Of a stretch of DNA of 64,000 nucleotides, positions 7,918 to 15,236 are shown piece after piece. The DNA lies in the NCBI GenBank assembly GCA_035719105.1, contig DASTGN010000008.1, positions 248,001-312,000 of the forward strand, in the 5' to 3' direction. This stretch comes from UBA8389 sp035719105 (GTDB lineage Bacteria > Bacteroidota > Bacteroidia > Bacteroidales > UBA1402). The number at the start of each line of letters is the position of its first letter. Position 1 is the stretch's first letter. A program made the position numbers and the translations under genes. Below the pieces are notes generated by a model. It did not search any database and was not told the origin of the DNA. It saw only the letters and a program-made list of their open reading frames with translations.

Positions 7918-9255
7918 ATGGGAAAGAGAGTTTTCAAGAGGAAAATATACGAAAAGCTCCTTAATTGGAAGCAAGAGTCAAATGGAGAGAGTGCTCTGCT
8001 GGTCCAAGGCGCAAGACGTATCGGCAAATCTACCATTGTAGAAGAGTTTGCTAAGAAAGAATATTCATCTTATCTGATTGTTGACTTTAACAAAGCTTCT
8101 GCTACAGTCAAATCAATTTTTGACGATTTAATGGATTTGGATTTCATTTTCCTGCAATTGCAGACCATATATAATGTTGTGTTGGAGAATCGGAAATCTG
8201 TAATCATTTTTGATGAAGTGCAGAAATGCCCCAATGCAAGGCAGGCCATCAAATATCTCGTGCAAGATGGTCGCTATGATTATATCGAAACAGGATCGCT
8301 CATAAGCATCAAACAAAACACAAAAGCCATAACGATTCCGAGTGAAGAGGAGCGCATTGATATGTATCCGATGGACTTCGAGGAGTTTCGATGGGCATTG
8401 GACGACACAGCATCTATTCCTCTTATCAATACATTTTACGAGAGGCGAATGCCTTTAGGAGTAGCACACAGAGCCAAGCAAAAGGATTTGCGTCTTTACA
8501 TGTTGGTGGGAGGAATGCCACAAGCGGTAAATGAGTATCTCGACACGAACAATCTCGCAAAGGTGGATGCTGTAAAGAGAAAAATAATTCAACTTTATTC
8601 CGATGACTTCTTAAAGATTGACTCATCGGGAAAACTCAGCAAGCTCTTTATGGCAATCCCATCGCAGTTAAGTAAGAAATCCACTCGATTTTACACCAAT
8701 GCCGTTGTGGGGAAATTAGTAGAGGCAAAAGAGGAAGAGATGTTGGTAAATCTCGAAGACAGTAAGGCTGTACTTGTGTCATATCACTCCGATGATCCCA
8801 ATGTGGGTATGTCATTGACAAAAGATGTCTCAATGTATAAATTGTTTATAGCAGATACCGGATTGTTTATAACAATGGTATTCTGGGATAAGGATTTTGC
8901 AGAAAATATTATCTATCAAAAGTTGTTGGCAGACAAGCTGGAAGCGAATCTCGGTTATGTATATGAGAACCTTGTAGCGCAGATGTTGACTGTGTCAGGC
9001 AACAATCTTTTCTATTATACATTTAAGAAAGATGAAAAACACTCATTCGAAATTGATTTCCTACTATCGAGAGGCAACAAGATATGCCCTATAGAAGTCA
9101 AATCATCGGGATACAAGACCCATGCATCACTTGATGCATTCAGAGCAAAGTTCTCTACAAGAATTAAGAACAGCTACCTGCTAAACACAAAGGATTTACA
9201 GAAGGGCGAGAATGAATTATTATATCTTCCGTTCTATATGACGGGAATGATCTGA
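7918..9255 (+). CDS. AAA ATPase with C-terminal DUF4143 domain
   Basis: This 445-residue ATPase is of the widespread bacterial/archaeal DUF4143 kind. The Walker A is GARRIGKST (31-39), the Walker B VIIFDE (95-100) followed by VQKCP, and a helical middle leads to a C-terminal DUF4143 region. Near the end EID (378-380) and EVK (393-395) form a PD-(D/E)XK nuclease-like pattern. These proteins are common in Bacteroidota and often occur in variable regions; their biochemical role is poorly known. It is the last island gene, ending 54 bp before attR. Confidence 0.9.
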   Translation: MGKRVFKRKIYEKLLNWKQESNGESALLVQGARRIGKSTIVEEFAKKEYSSYLIVDFNKASATVKSIFDDLMDLDFIFLQLQTIYNVVLENRKSVIIFDEVQKCPNARQAIKYLVQDGRYDYIETGSLISIKQNTKAITIPSEEERIDMYPMDFEEFRWALDDTASIPLINTFYERRMPLGVAHRAKQKDLRLYMLVGGMPQAVNEYLDTNNLAKVDAVKRKIIQLYSDDFLKIDSSGKLSKLFMAIPSQLSKKSTRFYTNAVVGKLVEAKEEEMLVNLEDSKAVLVSYHSDDPNVGMSLTKDVSMYKLFIADTGLFITMVFWDKDFAENIIYQKLLADKLEANLGYVYENLVAQMLTVSGNNLFYYTFKKDEKHSFEIDFLLSRGNKICPIEVKSSGYKTHASLDAFRAKFSTRIKNSYLLNTKDLQKGENELLYLPFYMTGMI

Positions 9256-9309
9256 CAAATGTTAACACAGCTCATAATTTCTTATTTATCTAGCCATGAC
9301 TCGATGTCA

Positions 9310-9327
9310 TTCTGCATCGGAAAGTAA
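9310..9327 (+). other. attR: right 18-bp attachment repeat
   Basis: This is an exact copy of the last 18 bases of mnmE, in the same orientation, lying in non-coding DNA between the ATPase gene and the next chromosomal gene. The flanking bases differ from those at 784-801. Confidence 0.88.
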
Positions 9328-9352
9328 GCAAACTCTTCATTTTGTTGGTAAA

Positions 9353-9865
9353 TTACATTCGAATAAATAGGCTCAGACTTCCTGAAAGGTAAACATGCAA
9401 CACATTTGGGTTGTATCGGATTCTCAGGGGTAGAAATAGTCCAAAGTCAATATTGGCTCCAATTTTCTCTGAAAAATTGATGGTCCGCCCGATTCTTGGA
9501 TTGAAACTCAAAGAATATCCCTCGTAATCAAAATTGCCCATTGTAATCAAACTCAAATCATGATAAAGCAGGTCGCCTGAAATATACCACGGTGCTTGTC
9601 CCACAAACTTTGATTTTCCAGCAAAATGGAAACGAATATTTGCACCTATTGACCAATCATAGTATTCATCACCAAACCAAGAATAAGGTCCCAACAAACC
9701 GAATTTGGCACCATACTGAACTTTTTGACCAACATCAAAACCAACATACATCAGTTCAGGCATCCCTAAGCCAGCTGACAATTCGACTTTTCTCTGCGCT
9801 TGCAATGTATTGAATAGTAGCAACAAGCTGAAGATGAATGAAAAGAAAACCCCTTTACTTTTCAT
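9353..9865 (-). CDS. Predicted outer-membrane beta-barrel protein, unknown
   Basis: This 170-residue protein has a clear signal peptide (hydrophobic run from about residue 8, likely cleaved after LQA at about 23). The rest is made of alternating aromatic/glycine strands typical of a small eight-stranded outer-membrane barrel. I recognise no named family. It is the first chromosomal gene beyond attR, so it would have lain directly after mnmE, convergent with it, before the island arrived. Confidence 0.75.
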   Translation of the reverse strand: MKSKGVFFSFIFSLLLLFNTLQAQRKVELSAGLGMPELMYVGFDVGQKVQYGAKFGLLGPYSWFGDEYYDWSIGANIRFHFAGKSKFVGQAPWYISGDLLYHDLSLITMGNFDYEGYSLSFNPRIGRTINFSEKIGANIDFGLFLPLRIRYNPNVLHVYLSGSLSLFIRM

Positions 9866-9892
9866 GATTCTGGTTGTTTAAGTTGCTCAACC

Positions 9893-9953
9893 AAAGGCCT
9901 AAACAGCCAAAATGTCTTATTGTTAAGCATTTTAGCTGTTTTTGTCATGCCTT
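9893..9953 (+). repeat. 61-bp hairpin-forming repeat, right copy
   Basis: This is the partner of 817-877, ungapped and in the same orientation. The inner stem CAGCCAAAATG / CATTTTAGCTG is followed by T5 on the plus strand, so as a terminator it would face plus-strand transcription, although no plus-strand gene precedes it here. It sits between two minus-strand genes. Confidence 0.55.
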
Positions 9954-9983
9954 CGTACTGGTTGGTAGTTTTGAAAAAGTGAG

Positions 9984-11336
9984 CTATTTGATCACCATCA
10001 CCTTCCTGACCAAACTACCTTTGTCGGTTGTGAAACGCAATGTGTAAACACCAGGAGTAACAGTGCCTACGGGAAGACGACCTTCGAATTGATTCACGTT
10101 CCAGTGTCCGAGCAAGGAACCGGCTAAATTGTACATGGAAACTGTTTTCACCATCGAAATCGAAGTGAAGAGGATCCGATTGCTTGAAACCTCATAGAGT
10201 AGATTCAGTGGTGTTTCATTGGAGATCTCGCCAACGGAACTTGCAGCCAAATCGATGATCACACCTTCCATTAAGTCGTGCATGGGACCGAATGCCATTT
10301 CGGTACTGATTTTCCAGAAATTGGATTTATTCTGGAGGAAATAAGGGCTCTTGTCGAGACTCAAAGCGGCATTGATTTGGAACACGCCGTTGCCCGTTTC
10401 CTTGGTGACAGAAGAAATGGGCACCTTCAAATAATCTTTGTCCCTCAGAATCAACTCACCGGTATCCAACTTGGCTACATCCTGATATAGATTCAGGGTG
10501 AAACCGTTAGTTGTCGAATTCGTCACAAAACACTTGTTCGGGCTAACGATGCCCCAACCTGACATCATTTTATAAAATCCTCCGACAGTGGTTTGGTTGC
10601 CTGTAGCCACTATCATCATTCTATAACCAATGTCGGCCGTCGTTGTGGCATAGGTCAGGCCTGTTGCACCCGGAATGGCAGTCTGTTCGAAGGTGACAGG
10701 GTTGACTCGGTACCACTGATAGCTGAGACCTCCGTCCACGACACTTCCGTCGCTAAGCTTCTTTACCACAAACGAAACCTGCAACCCACGCCCTACCCAA
10801 GGTGCGATGACGCCGGTAATAAACATGCTTTCGTCAAGTGTGGATTGACTGAAATAGGTATCAACTGTCGCAAGGTCGGCAGTCTGTTCATTCGAAACAC
10901 AGCCGTTGTTGGCACCGCCTCTCAGTAACAAGCGAAAGGTATACGATTGGTATAAATTTAGGCTGAAATTGTTGCCAGTCGTGGTGACTTCCGTGGTGTT
11001 GTTCAGGAAACTGGCCCAAGTTCCATCAGTCTTCTTGTACTGAAGAACGATTGTTTCCGTACCATAGGTGGCAGCATCGGGAAAGGACATGTTGACTTCG
11101 GCATCGGTTCCCGTTCCAAAAAAATCGGAGCGGCGAATGCTGGAATAAACCATGAATCCACCGACTTTGCCTGCTTCGGGTTGGAATTCGGTAAAGGTGG
11201 GCAACGTACCTCCAACACCAGGAACAAAGGGATTCTCTGCTTGAACTTTTTGGAAAAATCCAGCAACAAGTAGAAAAAGCAATAAGAGCAGGGAGAATCT
11301 GTGGCGATCGTTTTTAGTTTGGTAGATGTTTGTCAT
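9984..11336 (-). CDS. T9SS-exported protein of unknown function
   Basis: This is a secreted protein of about 450 residues. I start it at the ATG at 11336 because the next segment (residues 16-32, FSLLLLLFLLVAGFFQ) is a signal peptide; the longer frame from 11402 runs into a terminator hairpin. The body is rich in Thr, Gly and Ser with strand-like segments, including an Ig/PKD-like stretch (GLSYQWYRVN). The C-terminal 75 residues look like a type IX sorting domain: GVYTLRFTTDKG then LVRKVMVIK. No enzymatic motif was seen. Confidence 0.78.
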   Translation of the reverse strand: MTNIYQTKNDRHRFSLLLLLFLLVAGFFQKVQAENPFVPGVGGTLPTFTEFQPEAGKVGGFMVYSSIRRSDFFGTGTDAEVNMSFPDAATYGTETIVLQYKKTDGTWASFLNNTTEVTTTGNNFSLNLYQSYTFRLLLRGGANNGCVSNEQTADLATVDTYFSQSTLDESMFITGVIAPWVGRGLQVSFVVKKLSDGSVVDGGLSYQWYRVNPVTFEQTAIPGATGLTYATTTADIGYRMMIVATGNQTTVGGFYKMMSGWGIVSPNKCFVTNSTTNGFTLNLYQDVAKLDTGELILRDKDYLKVPISSVTKETGNGVFQINAALSLDKSPYFLQNKSNFWKISTEMAFGPMHDLMEGVIIDLAASSVGEISNETPLNLLYEVSSNRILFTSISMVKTVSMYNLAGSLLGHWNVNQFEGRLPVGTVTPGVYTLRFTTDKGSLVRKVMVIK

Positions 11337-11381
11337 GATCGGTAGTTTTAAAAGTAGTAACACATCAGAATCAAAACAATA

Positions 11382-11429
11382 TTTCGGAAAGTAAAGCCCC
11401 AAATGATGTTGATGCTTTACTTTCCGAAA
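11382..11429 (-). terminator. Rho-independent terminator of the oxidase pair
   Basis: This is a perfect 16-bp stem, TTTCGGAAAGTAAAGC (11382-11397) with its complement (11414-11429), and a 16-base loop. It lies directly after the minus-strand subunit I gene and is followed on that strand by a T-rich run. Confidence 0.8.
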
Positions 11430-11438
11430 AGTTGAAGG

Positions 11439-13067
11439 TTATTCTGCCGAGGCGGGTACAGTATTTTGAACAGGTAGTTTGGATGGGGTGAAGATTTGAA
11501 GCAAGCCCTTGACACCTAGACTCATGACTATATTGTAGAAGAAGGCAATAAAGGCAACGAACATCAAGGCACCCGACAAGGCAGCCAGAATCATGTACCA
11601 ATTGAATTCGCCTTCATAATAAATGGTGCGGCGAAGCATACCGTGAAGACCGGCCATACCCATGAAAGCTCCCATACCGATTCCTCCGAGGAGGTGACAC
11701 CAAAAGTGAATATTGGCTAGTTTCTGGCTATAGATTTTGGCACCGTTTGTAACGATGGGGAGTAAAATGTAAACGGCTGAATACAACGTCATGGTCAAAC
11801 CAATCAAAATGGCTACATGAACGTGTGGACCGACGATCCATTGGGTGTTGTGCAAAATGCGGTTCAGCCCAAGGTCGGCTTGCATAATTCCTGCGGGGAC
11901 AGCCAGAGCAAAACCGAGTAAACCACCGAGCAAGAATTTAAGAGGATTGGTCATTTTCAGTGGACGAGCACTCCATAAAGTGACCAAGGTGATAAAGAAG
12001 GCCAATCCCTGAGTAATCAGTTCAAAGGCAGTAACCAACTCGCCAGAAAGGATTTTAAGCAAGCCGGGTTGAGCCTGGTCGGACATGAGGTGGTGCGACC
12101 AAACAGTCCAGGAAACAACGAGTTCAACCAATAAGGCAGCGCGGGCGATGTTTTCCATGAACAGTTTCTTGCCGGTAATGAGCGTGGCGAGGAGGTACCA
12201 GGTTCCGGCCACGAAAATGAGCACCAAACCATCGGCAACCAAGTCAAGACCCCACCAGAACCAGTTTTTATAAAGCAGGGCATCAATGGCGGAGTGTTTC
12301 AGGTCGTAACCCATCAGATAGGCCACCATGTAAACCAAAATCAAGACGCCGGTGAACAGGATGACGCCTGCATTGAGGGCTACATCGACCGAACCACGAG
12401 CTACGGCAGCAACTGGTAGTGAAACCAAATGTTTCTTTTGCCTGGCTTTTTTCTTGAACAAATTCGAGAAACCAGTGATGCCCAGCGCGGATGAAAGCAG
12501 TTTTCCACTGGGTTGTTTATCCCAACCCTGAGGCGTGTAGGTAATGGTCTTGAAGATGTTGATGACAAAAAAGAATGTGCCAACCATGATCAACGCGATT
12601 CCCGTAATGAAAATGGCCCCACCTACTGGATTGAATTGGGTGAAATCGGCGGGAAGAGGCCAATACAAAGTGTACAAGGGGGCATAATGGGTGAAAAAAC
12701 CGGCTAACCAAAAGACCATGGTTCCAACGGCAACGAGTATAAACGTCCAGTTCCCAAGTTTCATGCTCCACAAGGGCTTTTTCATCAGATATGGAACCAA
12801 AAACAGAAACGCACCAAAAACCAAGGAATAGGTGGATCCGAAAATTCCGACTAAGGGATGAGCGGTTAGAATTCCAAAATACTGTTCTGACGGCATGAAT
12901 GTCGGAGAGACTTGGTAAACCCGCATGATCATGCCTTCGAAGAGTGCGAAAAAGTAATAAACCAGGGACACGACGACAAAACGCAAAACGAGTTTTTGTG
13001 CAGGTGTTAGACTTTTGGGTTTGAACAAACCTTGTTCACCATTCAGAAATAGATCAATGAATTTCAT
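11439..13067 (-). CDS. Heme-copper oxidase / NO-reductase-like subunit I with an Asp ligand
   Basis: This is a 542-residue polytopic membrane protein of the heme-copper oxidase superfamily. Visible ligands are H70 (helix II, low-spin heme), the H325-H326 pair (SHHLMSD) and H415-x-H417 in the HNTQWIVGPHVH block, which bind the high- and low-spin hemes. The helix VI motif that normally reads W-W-x-G-H-P-x-V-Y is W271-W-G-L-D275-L-V-A-D, so Asp replaces the first copper/iron-B histidine. That substitution, together with a CuA-less subunit II next door, points to a nitric-oxide-reductase-type member (gNOR-like, from memory) rather than an O2 reductase. It lies 23 bp after the subunit II gene and forms a unit with it. 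Confidence 0.85.
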   Translation of the reverse strand: MKFIDLFLNGEQGLFKPKSLTPAQKLVLRFVVVSLVYYFFALFEGMIMRVYQVSPTFMPSEQYFGILTAHPLVGIFGSTYSLVFGAFLFLVPYLMKKPLWSMKLGNWTFILVAVGTMVFWLAGFFTHYAPLYTLYWPLPADFTQFNPVGGAIFITGIALIMVGTFFFVINIFKTITYTPQGWDKQPSGKLLSSALGITGFSNLFKKKARQKKHLVSLPVAAVARGSVDVALNAGVILFTGVLILVYMVAYLMGYDLKHSAIDALLYKNWFWWGLDLVADGLVLIFVAGTWYLLATLITGKKLFMENIARAALLVELVVSWTVWSHHLMSDQAQPGLLKILSGELVTAFELITQGLAFFITLVTLWSARPLKMTNPLKFLLGGLLGFALAVPAGIMQADLGLNRILHNTQWIVGPHVHVAILIGLTMTLYSAVYILLPIVTNGAKIYSQKLANIHFWCHLLGGIGMGAFMGMAGLHGMLRRTIYYEGEFNWYMILAALSGALMFVAFIAFFYNIVMSLGVKGLLQIFTPSKLPVQNTVPASAE

Positions 13068-13090
13068 ATGAGTGTTCTTTTAGGTGTTTA

Positions 13091-13639
13091 TTACTCAATG
13101 ACTTCTACGGCATTTTCCACGATCATCTGTGCCCCTTTGGGTCCAGAATACTCGGTGGAACGAATGGAATAAACACCCGTCTCGTTGAATTGCCAGAGGA
13201 TGTCATTTTTGTGTCCAGGAAGAACCTGCATTTGGAATACCATGGAATGGTTGGCACGGAATAGTCCGAAACCATACGTCAAATCTTCTGAAGTGACATT
13301 GAACAAGGCCTTTTCGCCTACGTGGATAATCAGTTTTTCGGCGGGAAGGTTGAACTGGTGATTGGCTACGGTAATGTCAAACACCTTATCCGCTTTGATT
13401 TCGGCACGATTGTGATCCATCGGTGCCCAAGGAATGGTGTTGTACGTGATGAGGTGCAAAGAAACGCCAGCAACGATCAACACGGAAACATACACGTAGA
13501 AGAACTTGTTTGGGGCTTTGTAGGTCTCCCCTTTTCGGGTGATCTTGTAAGCAAACCAAGCCATGAGCGAGATAATAGCAATCGTGTAGCAGGTGTACGC
13601 GATTGTCTGTCCCCAAAGGACAACTTGTGAATCGACCAT
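13091..13639 (-). CDS. Heme-copper oxidase subunit II-like protein lacking CuA ligands
   Basis: This 182-residue protein has two N-terminal membrane helices (about 9-33 and 46-66) and a periplasmic cupredoxin domain. It aligns with the CuA loop pattern C-x-E-x-C-G-x-x-H-x-x-M, but the residues here are S161-x-E163-x-S165-G166-x-x-G169-x-x-M172. The upstream ligand His is Y122 (SEDLTYGF instead of S-x-D-x-x-H-S-F). So the fold is kept but CuA cannot form. Electrons would have to come from quinol or directly through subunit I. It is cotranscribed with subunit I. Confidence 0.85.
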   Translation of the reverse strand: MVDSQVVLWGQTIAYTCYTIAIISLMAWFAYKITRKGETYKAPNKFFYVYVSVLIVAGVSLHLITYNTIPWAPMDHNRAEIKADKVFDITVANHQFNLPAEKLIIHVGEKALFNVTSEDLTYGFGLFRANHSMVFQMQVLPGHKNDILWQFNETGVYSIRSTEYSGPKGAQMIVENAVEVIE

Positions 13640-13664
13640 ACTAAATAGATTTAAATGTTGTTAA

Positions 13665-14597
13665 TTATTCAAATACAAGCTGATACATGTCATCAAAAAT
13701 ATGCTGCTGGTTGTCCAGATCGTGCTGCGTGACGAGAGTTCGTCCGTTCAACCGAGTCATGACGTGGAGTTCGGAATCGATCATTTCGACTTCGATGTTG
13801 GAGGAATCGTTGTTTTTTAATCCCTTGTAAATGAGGACGGCACTAACGGGATCGGCGGAATTGTCCTTGATGGATTTGTAAATTTTCAATTGAGTACCTA
13901 CAGGTAGTTTGTATCCTACCTGTAAATCTTTGCGAACCTGGTCAATCAACAGAAGCAATTGCTGCAACGTTTCTTGCGGACGAAAATGGTACCAATGTGG
14001 TTCTTCAGTGGCCGTATTGGATGTTTCCATGTAACCCAACATCGGACCGAGCAATCTTACCAAAGTCAACAGTTTATCAGAAGGAACCACAATCGGATCG
14101 ATTAAAAAAATGTGTTTGAAGCCATTTGTTCCAATCAAGCCCTTCTTTAAAAGGTTAAGCACCAAGGGGCAACCGGTTGAAGATCCTGCAAAACTGATGT
14201 TGGTATAACCCATTGCCCGTAAGGTATTGTATTCGGTCAAAATGGGTTCTTGCCAGTCTTCCCAAGTGGACTTCTTGAAATCGGCATAAGTGCGTCCATG
14301 GCCTCCCAAGAGTACTTGAGAAACCAACACATCCCCTTTCGCATCGGCATAAGCACGAAATTCATCCCATTCGAACGTGGTGGCCGAATATCCATGCGCT
14401 GCAATGATGACCGGCGTGTTAAGTTGGTCTGGGCTTGGGTTGTTAATAGCAGCGGAAACTAAGAATTGTTCAGGATGATAAAGCGATGGATCAAAAATCT
14501 GATCACCATCCAACATGGTGTCGTTGTTGATTTCCGGGCTATTCGAACAGCCTGATAAAAGGATTAAGAGCCCTATGAAATAAGATTTCGTATGCAT
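13665..14597 (-). CDS. Lipoprotein alpha/beta hydrolase
   Basis: This 310-residue lipoprotein has the lipobox LLSGC (C17), placing it in the cell envelope. It has an alpha/beta-hydrolase layout: oxyanion-strand VIIAAHGY (about 63-70), nucleophile elbow G138-S-S140-T-G142, a possible acid in FLIDP and a late His in SELHVM. It resembles carboxylesterase/monoglyceride-lipase-like enzymes, but the substrate cannot be read. It lies 25 bp upstream of the subunit II gene on the same strand, so cotranscription is likely. Confidence 0.8.
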   Translation of the reverse strand: MHTKSYFIGLLILLSGCSNSPEINNDTMLDGDQIFDPSLYHPEQFLVSAAINNPSPDQLNTPVIIAAHGYSATTFEWDEFRAYADAKGDVLVSQVLLGGHGRTYADFKKSTWEDWQEPILTEYNTLRAMGYTNISFAGSSTGCPLVLNLLKKGLIGTNGFKHIFLIDPIVVPSDKLLTLVRLLGPMLGYMETSNTATEEPHWYHFRPQETLQQLLLLIDQVRKDLQVGYKLPVGTQLKIYKSIKDNSADPVSAVLIYKGLKNNDSSNIEVEMIDSELHVMTRLNGRTLVTQHDLDNQQHIFDDMYQLVFE

Positions 14598-14608
14598 GGG
14601 ATTGTTTT

Positions 14609-15163
14609 TTAAAAAATGGTATAAAAAATACTCATTTGGTAAAATACAGGGTACAAAGTCCCGGGTCCCCTCACACCGGTTCCTACATTTAGGTTATAAC
14701 CAGTGCTTAAAGTAAGCGTCAATGGAAATTTGAATTCATAGCACAATCCAGCATCGATGGAAGCCAGAAAGGCGTTGTTGGGCAAGACATCAAAAATGGG
14801 CGACTCCAAATCGGCATGGAAATAGCCTGAATTGAGACGAACAAAAGGTTGTAATTGTTTTTTGGGTCGAAAATGGTAGGCCGCACTTAGCAAATAATGA
14901 TCCTGTTTGATCGCATTGGAAGCTATTGCACTACCCAACCGGGTAGTGCAATAGCTGGCTCCAAGATGTATGCGGCTGTCCAAGAGTTTTGGACTGGAAT
15001 AATCGAAGGCAAAACCATTTTCCCAATATAGCTTTTGAGCTTTTTGAATTCGGACTCCGCCCTTAAAAGTGCCGAGTCCGTTTTCGTTTACATTCGGTTC
15101 TTGAGCCATAAGGCCCAAAATGCAAGATACAATCAGAAAAATTAAGATTACCGCCCTCTTCAT
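14609..15163 (-). CDS. Predicted outer-membrane beta-barrel protein
   Basis: This 184-residue protein has an N-terminal signal peptide (ILIFLIVSCILGLMAQ, cleavage about residue 20), alternating strand pattern with many Tyr/Phe/Gly and a terminal Phe typical of outer-membrane insertion. The family is not recognised. It lies 11 bp upstream of the lipoprotein hydrolase gene and probably heads the four-gene unit ending with the oxidase pair. Confidence 0.75.
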   Translation of the reverse strand: MKRAVILIFLIVSCILGLMAQEPNVNENGLGTFKGGVRIQKAQKLYWENGFAFDYSSPKLLDSRIHLGASYCTTRLGSAIASNAIKQDHYLLSAAYHFRPKKQLQPFVRLNSGYFHADLESPIFDVLPNNAFLASIDAGLCYEFKFPLTLTLSTGYNLNVGTGVRGPGTLYPVFYQMSIFYTIF

Positions 15164-15236
15164 TGCACGAATGTTTAAGGTTTGTTTTCATAAAGATAGA
15201 CTTAAAAATCTTTAAAAACAAATCCAACGATGCAGA

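Larger units (their letters stand above)
802..9327. mobile_element. Integrative genomic island inserted in the 3' end of mnmE
   Basis: The segment lies between two identical 18-bp direct repeats, TTCTGCATCGGAAAGTAA, at 784-801 and 9310-9327; the bases just outside differ on both sides, so the repeat is exactly 18 bp. It contains a tyrosine integrase, an excisionase-like protein and accessory genes. By eye it is A+T-richer than the flanks, especially 1432-7900. No conjugation or replication gene is seen, so it is probably mobilised in trans, or a small cargo island that moves only by its own integrase. Boundaries are given from the base after the left repeat to the end of the right repeat. Confidence 0.88.

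Noticed and set aside
11337..11402. Longer N-terminus for the T9SS-exported protein
   Set aside because: It would start inside the terminator hairpin and put 22 residues before a normal signal peptide.
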